A DNA stretch of 38,029 nucleotides from Oehlia diaphana (lineage: Eukaryota > Glomeromycota > Glomeromycetes > Glomerales > Glomeraceae): the NCBI GenBank assembly GCA_003833135.1, contig QZLH01000427.1:8516-46544 (forward strand), in the 5' to 3' direction. The translations under genes and the position numbers were made by a program. Each line of letters begins with the position of its first letter. The first letter of the stretch is position 1. This document shows positions 9,863 to 21,002 of the stretch, piece after piece. The notes beneath the pieces are model-generated. The model ran no database searches, was not told the origin of the DNA, and saw nothing but the letters and a program-made list of their open reading frames with translations.

Positions 9863-10105
9863 ATGTCATCGCAAGCAAAACAAGCAGCACAAAAGGCGGC
9901 AGACGCTGTTGTACAAAAGCAGCGCGCATATGAAGCAGCAAGAGATGTAGCATACATCTGTTCGGACTCAACCAGCGTCTCTTCTAGCACTTCCAACTCT
10001 TCCACTTACAGTTCCAATTCCACGCCCTCCCTTACCTCCGACACTTCCAGCTATTCCGGCTCTTCCAAGAAATGTAAGAATTTACTGCTAATTGTTTTTA
10101 GTTAA
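9863..10105 (+). CDS. small Ala/Gln-rich, Ser/Thr-rich hypothetical protein
   Basis: The ATG at 9863 (AATATGTC context) follows a TATA box at a proper distance. Eighty codons can be read: an Ala/Gln/Lys-rich amphipathic helix (SSQAKQAAQKAADAVVQKQ), then a low-complexity Ser/Thr/Asn tract of about 35 residues ending SGSSKK. No signal peptide, membrane span or known domain. GC content is well above the flanks, which supports coding. The 3' end is uncertain. After SKK a GTAAGA donor (10074) and a TTTTTAG acceptor (10101) frame a 28-nt segment; if it were removed the frame would end LLSSLLINK with a stop at 10137. Otherwise translation runs on to the TAG at 10103-10105. Poly(A) candidates are AATAAA at 10131 and at about 10345. 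Confidence 0.5.
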   Translation: MSSQAKQAAQKAADAVVQKQRAYEAARDVAYICSDSTSVSSSTSNSSTYSSNSTPSLTSDTSSYSGSSKKCKNLLLIVFS

Positions 10106-10129
10106 CAAGTTACTCAGTTCTTTGCTTAT

Positions 10130-10149
10130 CAATAAATAATTATTTATTG
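10130..10149. terminator. 20-bp perfect palindrome holding AATAAA on both strands
   Basis: CAATAAATAATTATTTATTG is its own reverse complement and carries a poly(A) hexamer in each orientation, 25 bp after the small gene. A role in 3'-end formation is inference. Confidence 0.35.
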
Positions 10150-10563
10150 CGTCAGGACATATTCGACATGACGAAGGGCATTAAAACAATTACATACATA
10201 CTTCCGTGCCTTATTGCTTTCGTATTATTTAAAAATCATATCAAGCAAAATTATAATGTTACACATGGCAGACTTTTTTATTCATAATTCTATAACTATT
10301 TATGTTCTTTTTAACGTTTTTATGTCCTGATATGTAACATATATTAATAAAGCATGAAGCTTAAATGCTATTTTATCACATGAATTTGCTGATCATTTTC
10401 AAATTTATCACATCATTACTGATACGAAGTATTACTGCATACAGTATCCCAAAATCTGGAAAATAAATTTATTTTATTGGGATAGCTTTTATTGTTCAAA
10501 TTGAATTATAAAATAAATACCTTTTAATTTATATAAATCGCTATAGATTTAAAAACTAACATA

Positions 10564-10743
10564 CCCTGTAAAAAAAGTCGATCCGTTTTTTTACATTCCA
10601 TTTTTTTTCCGCAAAAGGCTCATATTTCCGTAATTAATAACCTTATATCACGGAATTTATCGATTTATTTTCCGTAAGTGGACCTGTGAAAGGCCCATTT
10701 TTACGGAGTTTTTGCAGAATAACGGATAAAATTTTTTATAGGG
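10564..10743. mobile_element. candidate MITE, 180 bp, with terminal inverted repeats and ATA duplication
   Basis: The left end CCCTGTAAAAAAAGTCGATCCG and the reverse complement of the right end CCCTATAAAAAATTTTATCCG match over about 22 bp with a few mismatches. Both ends are flanked by ATA (10561-10563 and 10744-10746), a possible 3-bp target duplication. There is no ORF inside; TTTCCGTAA-like motifs recur. It is non-autonomous and of unknown superfamily. Confidence 0.5.
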
Positions 10744-12422
10744 ATAACTAAATTAATAAACATCAACTCATCTTTAAAAATCTTTTTATTACTAAATTAG
10801 TGTTAAGATTTTGTTTTAAATATCAAATATATTTAATATAATTAGTAATTGTATTGTGATTTTTTAAGTATTAGAAAAATATTAATTTAGTAAATATGAT
10901 AATTAATAAAATCATAATACTTTTCAATATACTGTATCATTACATAGAAAGTAAATTCATCTATATATTTGTTAACAAATACATTATTATAATATTTATT
11001 AGTTATTAAAAATTATATTTATTAATAAAATAACCATTATTAATATTAAAATCTGGTATAATATGAGCTACATTTGATATAGAACTAATATGAGGAATTA
11101 AATCACAATGGCTTTCTTACTTTTCTAATTTTAAGTATGAGTTTTCAGGCATATTTTTAAAGTAATCATACCATTGTATTAAGGTAAATTAAAGATTTAA
11201 AAGTTTTACTAAGTATAAAACTTTTCAATATGTGTCTTCATAATTTCCTTGATAATCTACATCCATAGTTATTTCAGCATTTGAAAACATAGTTTTTGAT
11301 GAAATTTTGACGCTGCACATATTTTCACACCACTAAAATAAGCGATTAAATTGATTAAATTACAATTTAATTTTTATTTTCTATTGTGTTTAACCATACA
11401 CATCAGGAATATCCAATCCAAAGCTTACTTTTTTTTTTTGTTCTAATGGTCTGGACCTGTATGAATCTACAAAAGAGGTCATCAAATACTTTAATATTAC
11501 CCACGGCACGGCACGGCCAGTACCTGCGGCTAATCTGCTATTACCGATCATAAATTCATAATGGGGGGGATATTACAATTTTTAAGGAAATTTATTTCAT
11601 GCAATTGATAAATGTATTATTTTATAAGCATCAACTAGAAATTTTTTTCGGTATAATTTTGTTATAATTAATATTAATTAATTTAGAAAGAATTGTATTA
11701 AATTACGAAGATTTTTAATTAATCTTTGAAAATGTAAATATGACGTAATTTGCTATTTTTTACTATTCAATCATGACAATGATCGACAACATGCTTTAAC
11801 CTGCAGTACTACCATAATACATCGTACATAAATTCTTTTTATTTATATTATTATATCTGATAAGATAAAATGCAAGTTGTTAACAATTCGAATGAATGGA
11901 ATCAATTGTTTTTAAAATCAGAAAATCAAAATAGTCAAAAAAATATTTTTAAATTATGGAGTATGCTGATTAACCTACCATCCGTGGGAAACTGGCTGCG
12001 GATTTAAAGCACAAAGCTTGAAGCTTGAAGCATATTCTAAATTTAAGCTTAAGCATATAATGTTATAAAAGTCTAAGCCATACTTAGGATCAAACTAACC
12101 ATATATTGTTAGTATGATAATCAAATTGGTTAAAACGATGCTATAATTAAAGTTTAGACATATTGCATGCTTTTTCGCTCCAAGCCAACTAAAGAATAAA
12201 GTTCAAAGAAAACAACAACTATGGTTAACTTATTTACGCTCTACTTTTCTTTAATAAAAATTATAGTAGATGCATTAAATTCTAATAAATTGCTCTATAA
12301 GTTTTCGCGCGATCATTTAGCTTATTTATGCGCTATCCTTAAATTATATTTGATCGACAAGATTATCACAAGTTGTAAAGGAGTACAAGCACGAATATGG
12401 TCTTATATGGATCCAACCTAAA

Positions 12423-12432
12423 TTTATAAAAG
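12423..12432 (+). promoter_or_regulatory. TATA box of kinase copy 2
   Basis: TTTATAAAAG, 232 bp before the ATG at 12655, conserved in sequence and spacing with copy 1 (4137-4146). The spacing suggests a 5' leader of about 200 nt. Confidence 0.5.
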
Positions 12433-12654
12433 AACTCCGAAGTTTTTATTTAGAAATAGTTGAAGCGGTACCGCATATAAATTTAGTAAATTCAGGTTAT
12501 AATTATTATTATCCATAGGATAAGGAATGTGAACATTCTAAAAAGTCCGATAAACCAATAGAATCACATGCACAATTACATATAAATGGACATTTTCTTT
12601 TTATTTTATTTTATTACCTTTTCTATTATACTGCACATAAACGATTACACCGAA

Positions 12655-15249
12655 ATGCAACCTGTCAGCCATTCAAATGAAGAGGTTAATTGGTTCGCAG
12701 ATGAAATATCAAAAGGTCGTATTAAACTTTTCGATTACGAAGATTTTAGTGAAATGAAACAAATTGGTAATGGTTACTACGGAAAGGTGTATTGTGCAAT
12801 TTGGAATAATTCAGCGGTTAAATATGCATTAAAATCATTTAATCTAAATATCACTGAGAATATTAAAAAAATCGTCAACGAGGTGACTTATGTAATTTAA
12901 ACTATTTTAATTCTAAAATTATTTATTAATATGCAGTATTATTATATTTATAATATAGTTTAAAATTCATCATGACGTCAATTATCATGAAAATATTATT
13001 CGTTTTTTTGGAACTGCAGTTCAAGGTATAAAAAATTAATATTCTTAAAGACGTATATTTTTCAACTTAGTAAACTCATTAATTAAATTGCTTTTAATAT
13101 TAGAAAAAGATAAATATTTATTGGTAATGGAGTATGCAGATAATGGTACCCTTCGTTCATATTTGGAAAAAAATAAAAATCTTACATGGGAATTCAAGTT
13201 CAAATTGGCATACCAATTATCTAGTGCCGTATCATATTTGCATTATGAAGGGATTATGCATCTTGACTTGGTAATTTTATTTTTATTAAAATAAATTTTA
13301 TGGTTTGTTTATAATTGTTTTATTAATTATTTTCATTTTTGATTTATTTTATTTTATTTAATTTATTATTAGCATTCAAAAAACATATTAATTCATCAAA
13401 ATTCCATAAAATTGGCTGATTTTGGATTATCTAGAAGAGTCAATGATGTATCTGAAGCACACTCGGATATATATGGGATACTAGCTTATATTGATCCCCA
13501 AAAACTTAATGACAAGACGTATCGTTTAAACAAAAAGAGTGATATATATAGTATTGGTGTACTTTTGTGGGAGATTTCAAGCGGTCGACCACCTTTTGAA
13601 AAAGTATTTCCAACTTCATTACAAATGAACATTTTGTTGGGTGATAGAGAAAAGATTACTCCGGATACGCCCGAAGTTTATAAAAATATTTTAACTGGTA
13701 AATATGTTATTTTTAATTAATGGTATAAAATTTTTGATTATCGAAAAAATATATTTTTTTTTTTAATTTTCCTTTTTTCTCTTTTCTAGAATGTTGGGAT
13801 CATGATCCAGATAATCGCCCAGAAATAACCCAAGTAGCTTTTCGATTATATGATTTATATCGACCAAATATAATTATTCCGGAAGCCGTTCAACCAGATA
13901 TTAATTACGTTCAATCATCAGATGAACAACAATCTAGTGCTGGTTCTCAATTGATTGATCATCAAAATTTTAATAATATAGTAGTAGAATCTAATACTAA
14001 TATAAATTTATTTGAAAAAGCTACTGAAGAAATTGATTCTATTATTAATGAAAATCTGAAAAATGGAAAACCAATTGAAAATAATATTTTTGATTATCAA
14101 AATAATCATAACATTACTTCACAAGAAATTTACAACTGGTTAAATGATCAAAACGAACCACATCTTATCTTTTTACGAGGGTGTTATCATTATTACATTA
14201 AAACAAAAGATGATTATAAAATGGCGTTCAAATTATTTAAAGAAGCATCGAAACAAAATCATATGTTAGCACAGTATTATGTTGGATTATGCTATCATGA
14301 TGGACGTGGAGTTATGGAAGACAAAGAATTGGCTTTGAAATATTTTAAAAAAACGGCCGATAAAAATTTCTCATCCGGTCAATTAAGTGTTGGTTTTTAT
14401 TATAGGAAAAAAAAAGATTTTAGCATGGCTTTTCATTGGTATAAAGAGGCTGCAAATAGTGGAAATAATATAGCTCAATTTTATCTTGCCCGTATGTATA
14501 AGGATGGAGAAGGAGTTGCTAAGGATGATAACAAAGCTTTTCAATTATTTCAAAAATCAGCTGAAGGAGGACATATAAACGGAATAGCAATGTTAGGATA
14601 TTGTTATAGTATCGGAATAGGAACTTATAGAAATAAAAAAAAGGCAATTGACTTCTATCAAAAAGCAGCAAATTTGGGACATAATAGAGCTCAATATATC
14701 CTTGCACTTATGTATGAAAGTGGTGAAGGTGTAGAAAAAGATTATGAAGAGGCCTTTGAATTATGTAAAAAATCAGCCGAAGGGGGAAATAAAGATGGAA
14801 TGTTTACATTAGCAAACTATTATTATGATGGAATTGGAACCAATGTTGACAAACAAAAGGCGGCCGAATTCTACCAAGAAGCAGCGAATTTGAGACATAG
14901 TAAAGCCCAATATAATCTCGCCCTTATGTATGAAAATGACAGAGATTATGAGAAAGCTTTCAAGTTATATAAAGCATCTTCTCGAAAAGTAGTAGAAGGG
15001 GCATTTAAATTAGGATATTTCTATAAAAATGGTTTTGGAACTAAAGCCAATAAACAAAAAGCCGTTAAATATTATAAAAAAGCGGCAAATTTAGGCCATT
15101 TTGCGGCAAAATATAATCTTGCGCTTATGTACGAAACTGGGGAATGGGTTAGTAAGGATTATGAGAAAGCTATTGAATTATTTAAAGATGCATTTCAACC
15201 ATTTATTCCATATATTTTATTTGAACTATTGCATCAAAGAGCAAATTAA
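12655..15249 (+). CDS. protein kinase with C-terminal Sel1 repeats (5 exons, 748 aa)
   Basis: Exons are 12655-12882, 12959-13025, 13104-13270, 13373-13697 and 13790-15249; they join in frame to 749 codons. I chose ATG 12655 because its context (CACCGAAATGC) is shared with the paralog, while the upstream frame is not. Kinase domain: glycine loop IGNGYYGKV (37-45), Lys60 in YALKSF, catalytic loop HLDLHSKN (151-158), DFG 170-172, and the LLWEISSGRPPF block. This is the TKL-like kinase family greatly expanded in Rhizophagus. The Arg of HRD is Leu while the catalytic Asp, Lys and Asn remain. Roughly residues 380-735 hold about nine Sel1-like repeats (pattern AQ..LA.MY..GEGV..D..KA...F..AA..G), which form a solenoid for protein binding. 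No signal peptide or membrane span. It is likely a cytosolic signalling kinase or scaffold; substrate unknown. Confidence 0.88.
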
Positions 15250-15963
15250 AATCTAACTATAAGAGCAAATTATTTTATCTTATCTAGTGTCATTTATATA
15301 AGGAAGTTCTCATTTATAGTAACTGTATAATTTTGTTAATTTGTTCAATAAACATATACTTTAGCCATTATGAACATGTCATAATATTCAGTTAAAGAAT
15401 CAATCAATATCACATGATATTACACATCACGTAAATTTCGTAAAAAAAGAAACATTTGTAAAATATAAAGACTTACGATAATATTTTATACTAAGAAAAA
15501 TTTACATCAACACCAAATTAAGATTAATATAAAGCTTTTGATATGGACAATTACTTGAAAACATTGTTCATATATGATGTATTAACTAACAAGTAGCTTT
15601 TACATTTTTATTTATAAAACATTTCTAAATTTCCTAAAGTAAGCAATAATTAAGGACGTCCTAAACTTAAGGGTTGCTGGTTGCATGTTATGCGGGATGT
15701 AGTGTGTAAATATTTTCTTCTTTATTTGGGTTAATTAAGAAATTATACGAAATAAGAAATATATTGTTATATATAAATGCGCCTTCACTTTACTGTCGTA
15801 CATACTGCGATAAATTTAAAAAATTCTAATTACTAAAAGGATTATAATAAAATAAATGTTTTGTGGAATATCTGCTATGACTTTTTATCACGCACTTATA
15901 TACTGTATATGTATAGTCTTAAGCAAATTTTGTTACCTAACTACGGATATCGTATTTAAGAAG
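15250..15963. other. spacer between convergent genes
   Basis: Holds the 3' ends of the kinase gene (AATAAA at about 15344, roughly 95 bp past its stop) and of the minus-strand gene (TTTATT at about 15720, that is AATAAA on the minus strand). No other gene seen. Confidence 0.5.
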
Positions 15964-18900
15964 TTACTTGTTATTAAATTTTCTTAATCTAGCCTCTTTC
16001 ATTGCTTGAAGATCAGGTTCTAATTTTTGCTCCTCCATTTGCTTTTCGATATTCTCAGAAATTGTAACACGTTTTGTCGATTCAATAGCTCGAATTTTGC
16101 CAATTCTAAAACGATTATGTAGTTCTTGATTTGTAATCTCAGCATTAACAGTGGTAGTATCAGTATATATCTGACTTATGACTCGATTGACAAGGAATCT
16201 AATCCGATTTATTCCATTCTCATCAAAAGTTGACGTGTCTGAGAATTCACCAACCACATTTGCTGATCGAAATTCATTGACGGTCATGACCTTTTTTGAT
16301 ACTCCAAGCGAGACGCCACTACACTCGGAAAGATTCCAAAGGAGGATTAAAGCTTCATCTCGCACGTCAAATATAGCCTCGTGAAAGTTTAATGAATTAT
16401 CAGGATCAATTTTAGAAGCATGATCAGATAGGATGCGTGGAATGGAAGTTATAGTTATAAGGTTTTGCCAATTGTTAAGGCCAATACGTTGGATCATTTC
16501 ATCGGCCAGAATTTCCGAGGAATGCATATCATTAGAAGAAGGAAGGGAATGAATAATACTTTGTCCAGATGTTGTGTTTGTTGAAGAACCGAAAATAATG
16601 GAAAGTGCTTGAATATCTTCATTTTTATCTTTTTTAGTTATCATCCAATAAATTCGATTCAATAGCCTCAAAGATGCTCGTGTGTTATATACGATTGAAA
16701 TTTGATTTGACACGGCGGGTTCCTCCTTTTCTAACTCGTGTTTCCAAAGAGTTTTTATATAAAGATCCATTATTTGAAAGGTCATTAATCGAAGCATATT
16801 TCGTTCAACAACAGAAATTTGATCCAAAGACAAGGCTTGAATTCGAGAATTATGAGGAGCGAACAATAAGTTATTAACATATTGTGTATAATGTCGAACT
16901 TTTTCTGAGCTGAGATATTCTTTTTGATCTTTGGATTTCAGCCCACGCAAAAACTCTTGTAATACAGATCTAAAACATTTTTGCGAAAGTAACTCTATGC
17001 GAACCTTTCCATATTCTTCATTTTCAATCTTTTCCTTCTTTTTATTAATATCATTTATGGTCATTGGTTGTCGGGAAAACGATGATGTTACTTGACTTTT
17101 CTTCTTGACTTGTTGACGTTTTTGCATGATATTTTCGGAAAACATTAAGGCATTTGCGAAGAGAGCTGCATATGAATGAGATTTTTTGGATGCATCATCA
17201 TATGGCAAATTTTTTAAGAAACCGACGACGCTAGAAAGAGTATTTTCAATAAGATTTTGGGTACATTCATCATCTCGGAGTCTAGCAATTCGTTGTAAAA
17301 GCAACCATCTGTAATTACGAACCGCTTCATGATAGTCTTGCAATGCCTCAATAGGCGAATCTGGAAGAAAGACATTGATTAATCCCTCACCGCCAAAGAT
17401 GTATTTAGAGACATAAAGAGCAATATCGGTGTTTAACCGTTCCAATGCAACACTAACAATAGCGAACTGCTGATGTTCAGGTAAAATCGAGAAAGGTTCA
17501 TTGTGAGATGATGTTAATGCTGAACCTATTAAAATTTTGATTTGTTTGTTAATAATATTCATAATATCTTCCAAAAAAATTTCCATATTAGTCGGCTTTC
17601 GCCTTTCTGCAGCATCTCTAACACACTTTTTCGAATATTCCATTATTCCATAATAAGTCATTTGTTTAAGTTGGTAATATTGTTCCTCATTTAATTGTAA
17701 CGATGAAGTTTGATTTGATATGTCATTATTTGAAGGACTAATTATTACTGGAAGATAAGGTTCAGTCTCAAGAAATTTAAGAAAACATTTGAGAACATGA
17801 AAGTGAAATTGAGGTTTATTAGCTGATGTTTTGAGACATTGCAATGCACGCTCCAGTATTTTCCATCCAATAAGTTCCAATTTAAAACCACAAGAGCTGG
17901 TAAATGATAAAAAGTTCCAACAGTGCCAATGAACATTGTAAATAACGGGATCGTTCAAGATTTCAAGTATGTTATACGTCTTGATACAAAGCTTCATCCA
18001 TGTATGCTCAAGAACTTTAGGTGTTGAACGATTATGGATCAGTGTTAGGCCATGAAGACCCCACGATATCAAATTTTCTTTTAATTGTAAATTAGTCTCT
18101 GTTTTCGAACTAAGAATTTAAAAATATTATATTAAATATTACAAACTTGTGTTCATAAAATTTGATTACAAAAAAAAAAAGGTTGGCTTACCTTTCAAGA
18201 AGACATTTTGCAATTTCAATATTTAATTTGAAGCCAATAGTAGTATCTTGTTCGTCATTCGGTTTATTCATTTCAATATCCATTCGATTCTTAAAGTCTT
18301 CGCACATTGCTCTGAAATTGGTTTCTAACGCTGATCCTTGAGATGCTGACTAAATGAAGTTGATTAATTGATATTGTAAGTTAACAGTATGTACGAGTTA
18401 AGAAAGTAACATAATAATAATATTTGTTCTTACGTATTTGACAAGATTATTTACTGATTCGATGTATTCTTGAATTAAACCACCTATTTTGTCATCGGCT
18501 TCTTTAATCGTTTCATAATTAATAAAATCAGCAACACTTCGAGTAAGTATACTATTAGACATAATTATATTAAATAGATGTTTCCAATTTGCTTCAACTC
18601 TATTATAAAAAGGCTTCAGATTTTCATTATTAGCTACACATTCACCAACAGTAATTCCCTCCATAATAGCTTGCACACTTATAGAAAGTCCATGAGGCTC
18701 AGTTTCATCTTTAATACGCCTTAGAATTTCCAAAGGAACTGCAAATTTGTCATTTGCAAGAGTTCGTAAAGTTATCATTTCTTCGGGAATGTACTGCCAG
18801 GTAAATGCTTTAGAATCTTGAAATCCATGCGTAAATACGATTTTGTCATATTCATCATTGTTTGATTGAGAAGAAAATAAATTGATTTTATCTAAGCCCA

Positions 18901-21002
18901 TTTTCTCACACTGTTGTTTTGTACCGCGAACTAGAACAGTGAGCATTGATGGTCCAAATGTTTGAATTGTATTGGACCACAATAGTTGAAGTTTTGCCTT
19001 TGCATGAATATAATCAGTAAGTGTTTCTGAAAACATAGATCGGTCACCTTCTTTCTTTTGAGGAATTGCCGTGTGAATGACTAAGTGACAGGAAGCCATA
19101 TAGGTAAAGAATTCAAGTAGATATCCTGAAAGCTGTTGAGAAAAACGTATTATAAAGGAGAATTAACTCATTGAATATATAATTATTGCAAGAAAGATAA
19201 AAAGATTGAAACTTTACAAGATTTCCGGCTTTATCTATGGAAGAATCTGCAATATCACAACAGTCCAGAAATATTAAGTCATGTTTTTTCAGAACGTACA
19301 TCATTACACCAATTGGTAATAATGACTTCGCTAGCTGATCTTCAGTTAAAAAGTAACCCAATTCGAATAAGAGACTATGAATTGCTGTAGTACGTCCAGA
19401 CTTTTTTGTCCCAATGAATCCGATGATTTTGGCTTTATGAGGGAAAGCCGGCCATTCGTTCGGGTCTGAAAAGATATACTTTTGATTATCTGCATCCCAA
19501 CAGATTATCGGATGAAGTTTAACTCCTAAATGTGTGCTCGCTTCATTTACTACCTCAGGTAGATTTTGCTTCTTAGTAAAATATTGATTAACTTGATTAG
19601 ATAGAAACAAATCGGAACTTTCATTTGTAGCTCTGAATTTCCCTTTTTTACCACTATCCTTATTGGTCGAAGATGATGAGGACACGGGTAAACTGCTATT
19701 TGAACGAGCATTAACGTACACATATTCAGAATTAGCTGGAGTTTGATCAACATCATCACAAGTCTCATAAGCAACGTTATTATTATGTCTTTCATATTGA
19801 AATCGGAAAGTTTCAATTGCATCTCTCGTGGAATAAATTTTTGCACCTTCGTTCCAAGAACGTGACTCATTGATGATCTTATCACGAGTATTTGGAGTTT
19901 TTGATTTTGTAAAGCTAGCTTTATTGACATTCATATTATTAGCTTTGGTATAATTATTATCATCAGAGTCAGAATCGGGATCGATTTCACTCGGTTCAAG
20001 TTCAACTGGTTTAGTAAAGAGCTCCTCCACTTCCTTTGGATCATTGAACGAGCTAATAAAATTTTGATCACTAACATTTTGGATATTTAAACCTTTTTTC
20101 TCAATCTCTGCAAGGTTATAAATAATTTTATCTTTATTTTCAACTCCTTCATGATAAGTAATACCGGTTTGAACAAATGAAACCAGTGTAGATTTTAAAG
20201 ATTCCATAAATATAATGGAATAACCTTGAGGAGTTTGATTTACCTCCACTTTTTGATTTCTAATCACTTGTTTTATTGAATTAACGCTCAGTTTAGTTAT
20301 CAAATTATCGCAAAATTGAAGTGAGAGAGATAAGAAGGTTTGCTTTGAGCGCCAATCTTTAAGATGATAAGACAAGTCGATAATGGAACCTGATTCACCA
20401 AGTTGTAATTTAGTTTTTTGGTACAAGTCCGTAGCGGATTCAACAGTCTTTTTATATATTGCTTCATGTCCAACGTTTATTCCATAGGACAATATACTGT
20501 AAAAGAATGTAGGAATAAACTCTTTAATAGTTAACGGTTTTTTGTTTCCATCAGAATAATGCCTAAATATTATTGATGAACAGGAACTGGCGAAAGTTTT
20601 CATAAATTTTACCGCACAATCTGAAAACGCTAATTTATGTGCTATATTTCCAGCAATTTCACTTGATAAAGTTGAAATTATACCAGTAAGTGCACCCTTA
20701 CACATTTCTTTAAACAATTCAAACCATGTACACTTATTATTAAAGAGACAAGCTAAAACTCCAGAAACCCCAGCTGAAATTAAGATAGTACTTAAGGAAC
20801 CACCAGACACATCAGGAAAAGAAATAGGCATAGGTTTATCAAAACAATACATAGCCAGTCCAGCGACTATATACATATAGTAAAATTAAATAGAAATTAG
20901 TAGAGTATAATAAAATTTTGGACCCAAACTTGTTTAACATTACGTACCAACACAGCCAACAGAGAATATTAATTTTAATGCTTTTGAAAGGATAGCACCC
21001 AT
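15964..21002 (-). CDS. large unrecognised protein: myristoylation-like N-terminus, membrane segments, degenerate P-loop, helical C-terminal half (1568 aa)
   Basis: Five exons on the minus strand: 20948-21002, 19218-20866, 18434-19132, 18192-18349 and 15964-18109. All borders are GT-AG, introns are 81-85 nt, and the frame is continuous for 1569 codons. The start MGAILSK fits the N-myristoylation pattern MGxxxS. Hydrophobic segments follow (about 9-26, 42-60 and 75-90). A linker rich in Asp/Ser/Asn (about 300-430) leads to a P-loop-like domain: IIGFIGTKKSGRTT (about 500-513, with Arg in place of the Walker A Lys) and LIFLDCCDI (Asp553). The strand MASCHLVIH and later LTVLVRGT are reminiscent of GTPase-like folds such as GBP or SMG9; this is a motif-level impression only. 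Residues about 850-1540 are helical and ARM/HEAT-like (ALILLWNLSECSG), ending in a charged helix. I do not recognise the family. It lies 5 kb downstream of the RNF213-like gene on the same strand. Confidence 0.75.

Larger units (their letters stand above)
10106..12422. other. AT-rich intergenic region
   Basis: No supported gene. Besides the candidate MITE (10564-10743), I see a short GGCACGGCACGG run near 11503-11517 and a run of G near 11564-11570. An AAGCTTGAAGCTTGAAGC mini-repeat lies near 12013-12032. A short open stretch from an ATG at 11871 resembles only weakly the start of the kinase genes. From about 12290 the sequence is the duplicated kinase upstream region. Confidence 0.45.

Noticed and set aside
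11871..11970. Possible third kinase fragment (start-like codons plus GGAGTATGCTGAT)
   Set aside because: The shared word is only about 15 bp in AT-rich DNA and no further exon matches follow, so chance cannot be excluded.
12221..12421. 66-codon ORF before the kinase
   Set aside because: It overlaps the duplicated promoter region, and the homologous sequence near 4021-4136 does not keep the frame.
12586..12654. Upstream hydrophobic start (signal-like) for the kinase gene
   Set aside because: The frame is not conserved in the paralogous upstream region, whereas the ATG at 12655 and its context are.
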